From Parapedobacter pyrenivorans (lineage in GTDB: Bacteria; Bacteroidota; Bacteroidia; Sphingobacteriales; Sphingobacteriaceae): a stretch of 64,000 nucleotides of DNA. The notes below the pieces were generated by a model. It saw only the letters and a list, made by a program, of their open reading frames with translations. It did not search any database and had not been told where the DNA came from. This document shows positions 8,125 through 17,106 of this stretch, piece after piece; positions within the stretch are counted from its first letter, which is position 1; each line of letters opens with the position of its first letter. The DNA lies in contig NZ_BMER01000006.1 of NCBI RefSeq assembly GCF_014636865.1, positions 186,001 to 250,000 on the forward strand. The letters run 5' to 3'. The position numbers were made by a program, and so were the translations under genes.

Positions 8125-10788
8125 TCAATTCTTCAGCAACCGCTGAATCTCATCGAGTTTCATCAATGCTTCTACCGGCGTAAGTGTATTCACATCCAGG
8201 TTATTGAGCATATCCCGGATTTTAACAAGGACGGGATCATCTATGGAGAACATTTGCAATTGGTATGCTTGCTTTTGGATTTTCTTGATACTATCCTTGA
8301 TACGTTCACCCCCCGTACGCTCCTGCTCCAGCCGTTTGAGGATTTCGTTCGCCCGTTGCAGTAGCTTAGGTGGCATTCCTGCTAGTTTGGCTACGTGGAT
8401 ACCAAAACTATGCTCACTGCCACCCGGTACCAGTTTACGCAGAAATATCACTTTGTTGGCAACCTCTTTCACTGAAACGTTGTAGTTCTTAATCCGTGGA
8501 AAGGACGTTGCCAGTTCATTCAATTCATGGTAGTGTGTGGCAAAAAGCGTCTTTGCCCTCGCCACGGGATGGCCATGAAGGTATTCCGCAATCGCCCAGG
8601 CAATGGATATACCATCGTAGGTGCTGGTACCCCGACCAATTTCATCGAGTAGGATGAGACTCCTTTCGGAAAGGTTGTTCATGATGCTCGCCGTCTCATT
8701 CATCTCCACCATGAATGTCGACTCGCCCGACGACAGGTTGTCTGAAGCGCCGACACGGGTGAATATCTTATCCACCAATCCAATCCGCGCTTCTTTCGCT
8801 GGCACAAAGCTTCCCATCTGCGCCATGAGCACAATCAATCCGGTTTGGCGCAATAGGGCAGACTTGCCGGCCATGTTCGGTCCCGTAATGATGATGATCT
8901 GCTGGGTTTCACTATCCAGGAAGACATCGTTGGTAATATAATCTTCGCCTATGGGCAAGTTTTGCTCGATGACCGGATGGCGGCCACCTTTGATATCAAG
9001 AGCATTGCTTTGGTTGATTTCGGGCCTCACATAGTGGTTCTTTTCAGCAATCAACGCAAAATTAAGCAATACATCGAGCTTGGCCACCAGCTGTGCATTG
9101 TGCTGGATAGGCTTAATATATTCGGCGACAGCAGCAACCAGTTCTCCATAAAGCCGGGCTTCCAGCACATGGATTTTCTCTTCGGCACCAAGTATCTGTT
9201 CCTCATATTCCTTGAGTTCCTCGGTAATGTATCGCTCGGCATTCACTAATGTCTGTTTCCGCACCCATTCGGCGGGTACCTTATCCTTGTGGGCATTGGT
9301 GACTTCCAAGTAATACCCAAAGACGTTGTTGAATGCAATCTTCAATGACGGAATACCCGTAGCATCGGCTTCGCGCTTTTGGATCTCCAGAAGGTAATCC
9401 TTGCCTCCAAAGGCCACCTTTCTCAGCTTATCCAAATCGGCGTTTACACCGGCGGCGATTACATTACCCTTGGTTATCAATACGGGTGGTTCCGCATTCA
9501 ACTGCGCATCGATACGTTCACGGATAAGTGTACAGGAATTTAATTGGTCGGCAATGATTTTCAGTGCGGCTACAGTGGCACCACCGATAAGCGCTTTCAA
9601 CCGATCAACCGCAAATAACGCGCGTTTGAGCTGGATCACTTCCCTCGGATTGGCTTTTTGAAGTCCAACCTTGCTGATGAGCCGCTCCAGATCACCAATT
9701 TGTTTGATTTCCTGCATCAACTCCGTCCGGAGATCTTTGTGGCTATATAGGTAATCAACCACGTCATGCCGCTCCGTTATCGCGCTTTCATGTTTCAACG
9801 GCATAACCATCCATCGCTTAAGCAACCGAGCACCCATTGGTGTGGCCGTTTGGTCAAGCACATCGGCTAATGTCACTGCCTGTTCATTAGCTGATGTCAC
9901 CAATTCGAGATTACGGATGGTAAAGCGGTCCAGCCACATGTAGGTTTCTTCCTCAATGCGCGAAATATTAGCGATATGCTGCAGGTTGCGGTGTTCGGTC
10001 TCATTGAGGTAATGCAATGCCACCCCCGCAGCAACGATACCCAACGGTAGGCGGTCGATCCCGAAGCCTTTCAACGACTTGACTTCAAAGTGCTTGAGTA
10101 GCGCTTCAATGGCATAGTCGCCCGTATACGGCCATTCATCGAGGGTGTACGTATAGAAATGAGACCCAAACTCCTCCACAAACGCCTTGTACTGGCGTTT
10201 ACCCATGATAACTTCGGTTGGCTTGAATCCTTGGAGCAATTTATCGGCATAGGCGGGCGAACCCTGCGCCACCAGAAACTCACCGGTGGAAATATCAAGA
10301 AACGCAACGCCGACAGCCTGTTTATCGAAAAAAACAGAAGCGAGGTAATTATTAGACTTTTGCTGGACGATATTGTCGCCGTAAGACACGCCTGGCGTTA
10401 CCAATTCGGTGACTCCCCTTTTGACGATGGTCTTGGTCATCTTGGGGTCTTCCAACTGGTCGCATATTGCCACGCGCTGCCCAGCACGCACCAATTTGGG
10501 AAGGTATGTTTCGAGGGAGTGGTGCGGAAAACCTGCCAATGCTGTTTCCGATTCGCTACCATTGCCCCGCTTGGTCAGCACAATGCCAAGGATACCTGCT
10601 GCCTTCACCGCATCCTCGCCAAACGTCTCATAAAAATCACCCACACGAAAGAGCAATAGTGCTCCAGGGTATTTCACCTTGATGCTGTTGTATTGTTGCA
10701 TCAATGGGGTTTCTTTCTTTGCTGCCTTTGCCAACGTCGGTTTTTTTTGCGTGGCCGTAAAAATAGGATTATTGGGGCGCTTTGACAA
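8125..10788 (-). CDS. mutS: DNA mismatch repair ATPase MutS
   Basis: An 887-residue MutS1 protein. It recognises mismatches and small loops and recruits MutL using ATP. The mismatch-reading Phe-x-Glu motif is Phe52-Glu54 in GDFYETF. The core and clamp domains follow, then the ATPase with Walker A GPNMAGKS near residue 636, [14 protein letters not shown] as Walker B and signature, and FATHYHEL as the H-loop. Full length for the family. The start gives a 30-residue basic leader, common in Bacteroidetes; the ATG of MQQYNS is a shorter alternative. It is transcribed away from mtgA, with 32 bases between the two start codons. Confidence 0.97.
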   Translation of the reverse strand: MSKRPNNPIFTATQKKPTLAKAAKKETPLMQQYNSIKVKYPGALLLFRVGDFYETFGEDAVKAAGILGIVLTKRGNGSESETALAGFPHHSLETYLPKLVRAGQRVAICDQLEDPKMTKTIVKRGVTELVTPGVSYGDNIVQQKSNNYLASVFFDKQAVGVAFLDISTGEFLVAQGSPAYADKLLQGFKPTEVIMGKRQYKAFVEEFGSHFYTYTLDEWPYTGDYAIEALLKHFEVKSLKGFGIDRLPLGIVAAGVALHYLNETEHRNLQHIANISRIEEETYMWLDRFTIRNLELVTSANEQAVTLADVLDQTATPMGARLLKRWMVMPLKHESAITERHDVVDYLYSHKDLRTELMQEIKQIGDLERLISKVGLQKANPREVIQLKRALFAVDRLKALIGGATVAALKIIADQLNSCTLIRERIDAQLNAEPPVLITKGNVIAAGVNADLDKLRKVAFGGKDYLLEIQKREADATGIPSLKIAFNNVFGYYLEVTNAHKDKVPAEWVRKQTLVNAERYITEELKEYEEQILGAEEKIHVLEARLYGELVAAVAEYIKPIQHNAQLVAKLDVLLNFALIAEKNHYVRPEINQSNALDIKGGRHPVIEQNLPIGEDYITNDVFLDSETQQIIIITGPNMAGKSALLRQTGLIVLMAQMGSFVPAKEARIGLVDKIFTRVGASDNLSSGESTFMVEMNETASIMNNLSERSLILLDEIGRGTSTYDGISIAWAIAEYLHGHPVARAKTLFATHYHELNELATSFPRIKNYNVSVKEVANKVIFLRKLVPGGSEHSFGIHVAKLAGMPPKLLQRANEILKRLEQERTGGERIKDSIKKIQKQAYQLQMFSIDDPVLVKIRDMLNNLDVNTLTPVEALMKLDEIQRLLKN

Positions 10789-10807
10789 GTTTCAATTTGT
10801 ATATTCG
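10781..10807 (+). promoter_or_regulatory. Possible promoter of mtgA
   Basis: TTTG (10781-10784) is followed after 15 bases by TATATTCG (10800-10807), a seven-of-eight match to TAnnTTTG. Spacing is slightly short and the leader would be under ten bases. The 13-mer TGTATATTCGCAT recurs upstream of msrB at 29069-29081, which supports the box being real. Confidence 0.4.
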
Positions 10808-10820
10808 CATTACAGAAACG

Positions 10821-11555
10821 ATGACCATCAAGCGAAAACTAAAAAAAAAGACCCGGAGAAAAATCCAGTTCATACCTGCTATCAGGAATGTATACCTGCG
10901 GTGGACCTTACGGATAATCCTGTATTTTGTTGCGATTACCGTGGGTTGGGTGATTGTCTTACGCTTCATCAATCCGCCCATCACTTGGTTAATGATACAA
11001 CGCGGGTTTGAGCGTCAAAGCGACGGCAAAGCGTGGAAAATCACAAAAAAGTGGGTACGTTACGAAGACCTTTCAGATAATCTGAAGCGCGCCGCAATTG
11101 CGGGCGAAGATGCCCGATTCATGGAACATTGGGGGCTCGATCGTGCTGCCATTGCTAATGCCTATCAACGCAACAAGGATGGGGGCAGGTTGCGCGGCGG
11201 TAGTACCATCAGCCAGCAAACCGCCAAGAATGTATTTCTTTGGCCAAGACGCTCGTGGATAAGGAAAGGGTTTGAAACCTATTTTACGTTATTGATTGAA
11301 TTCTTTTGGGGCAAAAAACGGATTCTTGAAGTTTACCTCAACGTCATTGAAACCGGCGATGGATTATACGGAGCCGAAGCCGCTGCACAGCATTATCATG
11401 GGAAATCAGCCCAAAGCCTTACCAAGCGCCAAGCAGCGCTCCTGATTGCCGTACTCCCGAATCCGCGACGTTGGTCGCCGGCAAAACCAACGGCATTCAT
11501 CAACCGCAAGGCGAATACGATTGTACGGTATATGGAATACAGCAAAATTCCATAA
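10821..11555 (+). CDS. mtgA: Monofunctional peptidoglycan glycosyltransferase
   Basis: A 244-residue GT51 enzyme that polymerises lipid II into glycan strands at the outer face of the inner membrane. A very basic N-terminus (KRKLKKKTRRK) is followed by one membrane segment at about residues 27-50. The catalytic Glu96 is in AGEDARFMEHWGLD; the other conserved motifs are RGGSTISQQTAKN, KRILEVYLNVIE and GAEAAAQHY. There is no transpeptidase domain, so it is MtgA and not a class A PBP. The ATG at 10821 is chosen over the in-frame start at 10782, which would lie inside mutS. It ends two bases before the stop of a convergent gene. Confidence 0.93.
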   Translation: MTIKRKLKKKTRRKIQFIPAIRNVYLRWTLRIILYFVAITVGWVIVLRFINPPITWLMIQRGFERQSDGKAWKITKKWVRYEDLSDNLKRAAIAGEDARFMEHWGLDRAAIANAYQRNKDGGRLRGGSTISQQTAKNVFLWPRRSWIRKGFETYFTLLIEFFWGKKRILEVYLNVIETGDGLYGAEAAAQHYHGKSAQSLTKRQAALLIAVLPNPRRWSPAKPTAFINRKANTIVRYMEYSKIP

Positions 11556-11557
11556 CC

Positions 11558-12013
11558 TTACAAAAAAACCTGCGCATGCCAGCTTTCTTTTAGCGGTACT
11601 TCCCAATGAGTTTCCAGTTCGGGATAAGAAGTAATCAGGTTGTTGAAGACGATGGTATCATCGGTCACTTCACCGGTAGCGATTAGTTGCTCAAACTCAT
11701 GGCGTGGGGCAACGAGTATCTGGTCTCCCTTCCGGTAAGCCAGCTGTAGGCGGTCGAAAAGGTTAAGACCGGTTTCCCTTTCGATTTCTTTAAGCAGGTA
11801 CACCGATTTGTCAATCGAGCATCCTGTCGGCGGGGCAATGGCATCATCCACCATCAGGATAACAAAGCGATCATAACGGATCTCGGCCGTTGCAGCTAAG
11901 GACCTACCATGTGCTTTCCACTCGGCCGTGAAGCGTGCTAATTTGTCCTGTGCCTTTGCCTTGTCGGTAGCCGTCATTTGCCGATCGGCCTGATAAATCC
12001 AAATACGTTGCAT
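11558..12013 (-). CDS. Conserved Bacteroidetes protein of unknown function, last gene of the respiratory cluster
   Basis: A 151-residue soluble protein starting at MQRIWIYQADRQMTATD. It has no signal peptide or membrane segment. Its features (WIYQA at the start, IRYDRFVILMVDD, GCSIDKSVYLLKEIE, a terminal WEVPLKESWH) match a family widespread in Bacteroidetes that is often labelled ABC transporter ATPase; no Walker motif is present, so that name is not supported. It follows the DUF420 gene and overlaps nothing once the ATG at 12013 is used. Position at the end of the cytochrome oxidase cluster allows an assembly role, but this is inference from context only. Confidence 0.75.
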   Translation of the reverse strand: MQRIWIYQADRQMTATDKAKAQDKLARFTAEWKAHGRSLAATAEIRYDRFVILMVDDAIAPPTGCSIDKSVYLLKEIERETGLNLFDRLQLAYRKGDQILVAPRHEFEQLIATGEVTDDTIVFNNLITSYPELETHWEVPLKESWHAQVFL

Positions 12014-12033
12014 AATAAGGCAAAGGTACGAAT

Positions 12034-12579
12034 TTAGGTGTAATAAGGTGAAATCATCAGGTACACCACCACACCGGAAACCGCCACATATAACCAAAGA
12101 GGGAACGTATACCTGGCCAGCCTTCGATGTCGTACAAAATCGCCTGAGAAACCACGTACGAATGTAATCAGTACAAAAGGAATGACAATGATGGAAAGCA
12201 AAATATGGGAAATCAGGATGAAGAAATATAGGTAGCGGACAACTCCCTCACCGCCAAATGGGGTGGATTCAGCAGTCATGTGGTAGGCTACATACATCAG
12301 TAAAAATGCTGCCGAACATCCGATACATACCTTCACAAGTCGCTCATGTAATTTACGTTTCCCATTTCGGACCGCCACCACGGCTGATATCAACAGAATA
12401 GCAGTTAAGCCATTGATGGCCGCATAGATTGGGGGCAAAAAGGTCAATGGCGTCACGTCGTAACCCAAATCCCGTAAATTGACGCCAAACAGGATAGCTA
12501 CCACCAATGGGATGGATACCGAAAGGACGATGATCCATCTTTGGTATTTTCGCTCCATCGAATTATTCGTTACATTCAT
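12034..12579 (-). CDS. DUF420 membrane protein, probable cytochrome oxidase accessory
   Basis: A 181-residue protein with five predicted membrane segments. Conserved polar residues lie in or near them: His in KLHERLVK, YVAYHMTAES, ISHILLSI and RHRRLARYT. This pattern is that of DUF420 proteins (YozB/CtaM-like), which in Firmicutes are needed for maturation of heme A-containing oxidases. It sits directly after the SCO gene in the oxidase cluster, 13 bases downstream, which fits an assembly role here. The exact step is not shown by the sequence. Confidence 0.8.
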   Translation of the reverse strand: MNVTNNSMERKYQRWIIVLSVSIPLVVAILFGVNLRDLGYDVTPLTFLPPIYAAINGLTAILLISAVVAVRNGKRKLHERLVKVCIGCSAAFLLMYVAYHMTAESTPFGGEGVVRYLYFFILISHILLSIIVIPFVLITFVRGFSGDFVRHRRLARYTFPLWLYVAVSGVVVYLMISPYYT

Positions 12580-12592
12580 TATGCTAGTCTAT

Positions 12593-13303
12593 TTAATATG
12601 GGCTTGCTTCGCGGATTTCCTGTACCAGCAATAGTTTCAACTCATCGATCAACCGATCAATTTCCTTTTTGTGATTGACATCATAGTACCCGCGTATGCG
12701 CCGATGGGAATCCACCAATATCAGGGAAGAACTATGGATGAAGCTCGCTGGCCGTGTGGTATCTTGAACGGCATCCACCAAAAACCCGTTGCGCGCAATA
12801 TCATAGACATCGTCCTTTCCTGTAGTCAGGAAATGCCATTTCTTGGTGGCAGGTTGGTAGGCTTCCGCATATTTCCTCAACACATCTGGCGTATCGTAGA
12901 CCGTATCCACCGTGATGGTATAAAAATTTACCATTCCATTAGCGGAAAACCGATCGGCTACCCGATTCATCTCATCATTCATGTGCGCACAAAAGGTAGC
13001 GCAGCGTGTATAGAAAAAATTAACCACGGCTATGCCGGTATCGTTGGCCAGCACCGTCACGGGTCTCCCCTGCTGGTCGGTCAACGAAAAGGGTTCGATC
13101 TGATGAAAGAGCGTATCCGGCACCTGTTTGCCCATCCGGTTACTGAATGTGCCGGTCAAAACCTTCTCACCGTAAATGGGGAGTTTTTGATACCGGTTTT
13201 CACCTTTTTTCTCCAGCAAATAATATAAAAATCCTGGCAAGATCAAAATGACCGCCAGGATTACAATTTTCTTCAAGCCACTGGCTTGTGCAGCAGTCCC
13301 CAT
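12593..13303 (-). CDS. SCO1/SenC-type copper chaperone
   Basis: A 236-residue membrane-anchored thioredoxin-fold protein. One N-terminal membrane segment (IVILAVILILPGFLYYLL) is followed by the periplasmic domain, with the copper-binding pair in TRCATFCAHM (CxxxC) and the distal His in ASFIHSSSLILVD. SCO proteins deliver copper to the CuA site of oxidase subunit II; the CuA subunit is encoded in the same cluster. The start codon overlaps the stop of the subunit IV gene by one base. All three copper ligands are present, so it is likely active. Confidence 0.9.
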   Translation of the reverse strand: MGTAAQASGLKKIVILAVILILPGFLYYLLEKKGENRYQKLPIYGEKVLTGTFSNRMGKQVPDTLFHQIEPFSLTDQQGRPVTVLANDTGIAVVNFFYTRCATFCAHMNDEMNRVADRFSANGMVNFYTITVDTVYDTPDVLRKYAEAYQPATKKWHFLTTGKDDVYDIARNGFLVDAVQDTTRPASFIHSSSLILVDSHRRIRGYYDVNHKKEIDRLIDELKLLLVQEIREASPY

Positions 13304-13683
13304 TAAGGATTAGCCCAAGACGGGAACGAGTGGTAGTGTGTATTCAGGTATCCACCCTCCGTAAGCATCAACGCGATGAAATAAAGGATGAACAAGAAGA
13401 CGACGGCAACAGACATAATAAATCCAAACGTCTCAAACTTGAGGTGCATGAAATACGCGACAATGTAGTACGCCTTGAGCAGGGTGAGTGCGATATAAAC
13501 AACGTTTACGCCAATACCCTTTTGTACGATGCCACCGTGCACCAACACCAAGGCAATGAAAAATTCCAATGCCGTGAGCGCGAGGAGGTAGAAAAACACC
13601 CGCCAAATCTTACCCTTGGTCATACCCTCGTGGTGCTGCCCTTCTTCGTGCCCTACCGTATGATCGTGATGTTGAGAAGCCAT
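13303..13683 (-). CDS. Cytochrome c oxidase subunit IV (caa3/bo3 type)
   Basis: A 126-residue protein with a His-rich N-terminus (SQHHDHTVGHEEGQHHEG) and three membrane segments, the middle one containing LLKAYYIVAYFMHLKFE, the typical signature of prokaryotic oxidase subunit IV. It has no cofactor ligands and is thought to stabilise the complex. It lies between subunit III and SCO genes, overlapping the latter by one base. The His-rich tail could bind metal, but it is also seen in the oxidase subunit I of this cluster and may be a lineage habit. Confidence 0.85.
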   Translation of the reverse strand: MASQHHDHTVGHEEGQHHEGMTKGKIWRVFFYLLALTALEFFIALVLVHGGIVQKGIGVNVVYIALTLLKAYYIVAYFMHLKFETFGFIMSVAVVFLFILYFIALMLTEGGYLNTHYHSFPSWANP

Positions 13684-13706
13684 AGTCTAATAATGCGTTA
13701 AATTAA

Positions 13707-14435
13707 TTATACCAAATAAAAGAACGTAAATACAAATACCCATACCAAATCGACAAAGTGCCAGTAGAGGCCTACTTTCTCCACCATCAAATAAGAGCCC
13801 CGGCGCTCAAACGTGTTGGCTAGCGTCATCCCCAAAATAATGATATTCAGCAATATGCCGATAGATACGTGGAATCCGTGAAATCCGGTGATGGTGAAGA
13901 AAAGGTTGGCAAACTGCAATGCCGATACCTCCGAAATTTCCTTAGTAAAATAAGGCGCAAGCGTCACTTCAGGCGAAACACCTTCCTGAAACGGAATGCT
14001 TCCCCACCAAAAACCTGCATGATGAAGGTGTGTCCACTCAAGAGCCTGACATCCGACAAACATCAAGCCGCCGATAATCGTCGCAATCATCCACCCCACC
14101 ACTTCCTTCTTCGCATTGCGATGTCCAGCTTCCACGGCAAGAACCATCGTCACCGAGCTCATGATGAGAATAAAGGTCATAATCCCCACGAATACCAGCG
14201 GGAAACCGGTATCGGCTATAAAAGGAATAGACTGGAATAACTTATCCGGATCGGGCCATGTCATGTGGGCAAAGCGCTGTGAGCCGTAGTAGATCAAAAA
14301 CGCCGAAAATGTAAAAGCATCGGACGTAAGGAAAAACCACATCATGATCTTGCCATACTCCACATTGAAAGGCGACCTACCACCGTTCCATCGTCCGGTT
14401 TTTACCTTATCTAATTCCGTTACAGTTGTACTCAT
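13707..14435 (-). CDS. ctaE: Cytochrome c oxidase subunit III (first copy in chromosome order)
   Basis: A 242-residue protein with about six membrane segments. Features of subunit III are GKIMMWFFLTSDAFTF, ALEWTHL, TGFHGFHVSIGILL and YWHFVDLVWVFVFTFFYLV. Subunit III binds lipid and protects the proton-uptake path of subunit I. A second, shorter subunit III-like gene lies immediately upstream, seven bases from this start, and such a pair is usual in Bacteroidetes oxidase operons. This one is closer to full-length subunit III. Confidence 0.9.
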   Translation of the reverse strand: MSTTVTELDKVKTGRWNGGRSPFNVEYGKIMMWFFLTSDAFTFSAFLIYYGSQRFAHMTWPDPDKLFQSIPFIADTGFPLVFVGIMTFILIMSSVTMVLAVEAGHRNAKKEVVGWMIATIIGGLMFVGCQALEWTHLHHAGFWWGSIPFQEGVSPEVTLAPYFTKEISEVSALQFANLFFTITGFHGFHVSIGILLNIIILGMTLANTFERRGSYLMVEKVGLYWHFVDLVWVFVFTFFYLV

Positions 14436-14442
14436 TGTTCAG

Positions 14443-15033
14443 TTATTGGTTCAAAAGTAAAAAAACATAAATATAAATCCACAAAATACCCAGAAAATGC
14501 CAAAACAAGGCAGCTAGGTCCATCCGAAAAACATTACTAACCTGGTTCACCCCGCTGATACGCCCCACCAACGCGCGCACCAATACGATGATTCCCGCAA
14601 GGATATGAGCAAGATGCATACCGGTAAACACATAGATGAACGATTGGGATGCGTTGTTATTCACAAATACGACCCCTCTGCTGCTGAGCACACCCCATGC
14701 ATATACCTGTATTGCAAAAAAGCCAAACCCCAATATGAGTGTTGCTACAAGCAGCAGCTTTTGTCGGGCAAATTGTGTTTTCTTTGCCGCGATATACGCC
14801 AATTGCATCGTTACACTGCTCAATATAATCAATAACGTACTGTAGATAAATGCGTGGGGCAACAAGGTTTTGATTCCCTTGTCGACACCGCCGGCCGTAT
14901 ACACGATAAATCCGCTTGACAGTGCCGCAAACATCATAAACATCCCGATCATGCCCAGCCACAGGTTGAATTTCTTCGCCTTCTGCTGTGCCAGATCTTC
15001 CTTATTTTGGGTATATTGTACCATGGCTATCAT
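14443..15033 (-). CDS. Cytochrome c oxidase subunit III-like protein (second copy)
   Basis: A 196-residue protein with five membrane segments; TGMHLAHILAGIIVL and DLAALFWHFLGILWIYIYVFLLL are the subunit III signatures. It is shorter than the neighbour at 13707. The start codon ATG at 15033 overlaps the stop of the heme O synthase gene by four bases; an ATG at 15024 (MVQYTQNKEDL) is an equally good alternative. Whether both subunit III proteins sit in the same oxidase, or this one is a distinct accessory chain, cannot be told from sequence. Confidence 0.85.
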   Translation of the reverse strand: MIAMVQYTQNKEDLAQQKAKKFNLWLGMIGMFMMFAALSSGFIVYTAGGVDKGIKTLLPHAFIYSTLLIILSSVTMQLAYIAAKKTQFARQKLLLVATLILGFGFFAIQVYAWGVLSSRGVVFVNNNASQSFIYVFTGMHLAHILAGIIVLVRALVGRISGVNQVSNVFRMDLAALFWHFLGILWIYIYVFLLLNQ

Positions 15034-16022
15034 AACGCGTTAAAATCAAATAGCAAAACCAACTGAATCAGTGGCAGGTAAAAAAATGAGGTAAACATGA
15101 CCTTGCGTGCCGACACCAAATCGCATTTCAGGAACAATTTCAGTCCGTACCAGCTAAACAGCAACGCACCTGCCAGCGAAACCAATGAAACGACTATCCC
15201 CCCAAATCCAAAATAATAGGGAAGCAAGCTCACCGGAATCATCAGCAACGTAGAGAAAAGCACCATGAATGCAGACACCTTATCGCGCCGGGTGGTAGGC
15301 AGCAACCTGAATCCGGCCCGCTTATAGTCATCGTCAAGCACCCATGCTATCCCCCAAAAATGCGGGAATTGCCAGACAAACTGGATGACAAATAACACCA
15401 GCGGAATAATAACAATCGCCGCCGCGTTAGATTGACTATAAGCAGCCAAATCATCTTGGCTGAAAGCGGCGTAATAACCGATCAGCGGCGGCAATGCACC
15501 AGGGAAAGCACCGACAAACACGGCTATCGGTGACTTCTGCTTCAACGGCGTATAAACAAAAGCGTATAGAATAATCGAAAATACAGACAATACACCGGCC
15601 ATAAAATTTAGGGTTACCAGTGTATAAGTACCTATAATTCCCATCAACAAACTTAACACCAGTGCTTGGCCCGTGGTCATCCGACCCGCAGGAATCGGCC
15701 GTTCAGCGGTACGTTTCATCAGCTTGTCCAGATCACGCTCAATGATCTCATTAAAACCATTTGCAGACCCGGTAACCAAAAAACCACCAACCGTCAAAAT
15801 CACCCAATTAATCCAATTGATATCACCCTGTTGTTTACTGCCAATAAGGAACGCAATGGACGCCGAGAATACGACCGTCATGGTAAGCCGCATCTTGACC
15901 AATTGCTTCATATCTGCTACAAACTGCGTAATCTCAGCAACTACCGCAGCCCTTTGATGTTTTTGCACAACAACATTCCCACCTTGTTTCTTGGCCCGCA
16001 TGTCATTATCCGATATCTTCAT
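15030..16022 (-). CDS. ctaB: Protoheme IX farnesyltransferase (heme O synthase)
   Basis: A 330-residue UbiA-family prenyltransferase that adds a farnesyl group to heme B, giving heme O. The active-site aspartates are in NEIIERDLDKLMKRTAERPI, with the second conserved region around GIAWVLDDDYKRAGFRLLP. About nine membrane segments follow a 40-residue soluble leader. It lies between the heme A synthase and subunit III genes, so both steps of heme A synthesis are made with the oxidase. ctaB and cyoE are two names for the same function. Confidence 0.95.
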   Translation of the reverse strand: MKISDNDMRAKKQGGNVVVQKHQRAAVVAEITQFVADMKQLVKMRLTMTVVFSASIAFLIGSKQQGDINWINWVILTVGGFLVTGSANGFNEIIERDLDKLMKRTAERPIPAGRMTTGQALVLSLLMGIIGTYTLVTLNFMAGVLSVFSIILYAFVYTPLKQKSPIAVFVGAFPGALPPLIGYYAAFSQDDLAAYSQSNAAAIVIIPLVLFVIQFVWQFPHFWGIAWVLDDDYKRAGFRLLPTTRRDKVSAFMVLFSTLLMIPVSLLPYYFGFGGIVVSLVSLAGALLFSWYGLKLFLKCDLVSARKVMFTSFFYLPLIQLVLLFDFNAL

Positions 16023-16041
16023 TCACTCCCTTTCAAAATTG

Positions 16042-17100
16042 TCAAATCTTCTTTCTTGCCATTTTACTCAATAGCAGCACCAGGTAATACTGTGTACCAA
16101 ACAGCAGACACGCCAGCACCAAATGCGCGGTCTGCGCGAAGGGCGGAATGTCAAAGTAACCCAGCACCAATGCACTAATCAGCTGCAGAATCAACAGCAC
16201 CAAGAGCAGATTCGTGAATCTGCTTTGATGCGTATTGGAAGCAAACCGCGAGCGAACCACAAAGAACAGCAACACAATCGCGATTGCCGATACCAATGCC
16301 AAACTGCGGTGTATATCAAACACCTCACCTACTTCCCCCAACCATTCGCTCCGATCGGGCACATCAGCAGCAGCCGAAATCATATCGATCTCTTCCCGTA
16401 CGCCCGTACCAATAGCCACTTGTAACACAATCAATAGCAGCGAAAAAATCGCCAGTACTTTTATCCCTCGGGACGTATGGTTAATCAACAGATCCTTATC
16501 CCGCAGAGAACGTGCCTTGAAGTAGGTATAAATGCTTATACCCAGAATGACCAGCGCCAATAACATGTGTACCGTGATAATCCAAGGCATCAGGTTCGTG
16601 GATACAACGATGGATCCCAACCAAGCCTGGTACCCGATAGCAATCACGTTGATCACGCTCCAGACGAAAATAGATCGCTTTGTTTTAAAGAACGTAAAGG
16701 AAAAGATCGCACAAAGCAACAGTAAGACCCCAGTTACTGCTCCAACCAGCCGATTGACATACTCCGTCCATGTTTTCGCAGCATTGAACTCCTCATGCTG
16801 CAAAATGCTTTTATCACTCCGGATGCGTTCAGCGAGCTCTTTGTTGCCGAATCGGTCCAGCATGGATGCAAACCGCTCGTTCTTCGCCTTTCTACCTGCA
16901 ATGTATTTTTCTTCATATCCCGCCGGTAGCTGCGCTTCCTCCGTAGGTGGCACCAATCGGTCGAAACACTTGGGCCAGTCGGGACACCCCATCCCAGACC
17001 CGGTACTACGTACGATACCACCAGCAAGAATCACCATGAACAACGAAATAATCGAAATCTTGTTGATCCATAAAAACCTTCGTTCGGCAGGTGGCAGCAT
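16042..17100 (-). CDS. ctaA: Heme A synthase, COX15/CtaA family
   Basis: A 352-residue protein with eight predicted membrane segments that oxidises the C8 methyl of heme O to the formyl group of heme A. The COX15 signatures are GGIVRSTGSGMGCPDWPKCF, EYVNRLVGAVTG with its His-lacking first helix partner, and DIHRSLALVSA, HLVLACLLFG nearby. The cysteine pair in the first outer loop (GCPDWPKC) is typical. It lies six bases after ctaD and 19 before ctaB, within the oxidase operon. Activity is expected because conserved ligands are in place. Confidence 0.93.
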   Translation of the reverse strand: MLPPAERRFLWINKISIISLFMVILAGGIVRSTGSGMGCPDWPKCFDRLVPPTEEAQLPAGYEEKYIAGRKAKNERFASMLDRFGNKELAERIRSDKSILQHEEFNAAKTWTEYVNRLVGAVTGVLLLLCAIFSFTFFKTKRSIFVWSVINVIAIGYQAWLGSIVVSTNLMPWIITVHMLLALVILGISIYTYFKARSLRDKDLLINHTSRGIKVLAIFSLLLIVLQVAIGTGVREEIDMISAAADVPDRSEWLGEVGEVFDIHRSLALVSAIAIVLLFFVVRSRFASNTHQSRFTNLLLVLLILQLISALVLGYFDIPPFAQTAHLVLACLLFGTQYYLVLLLSKMARKKI

Positions 17101-17106
17101 GTCCTG

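Noticed and set aside
10159-10659. 166-codon plus-strand frame inside mutS
   Set aside because: No recognisable domain and wholly antisense to a well-conserved gene.
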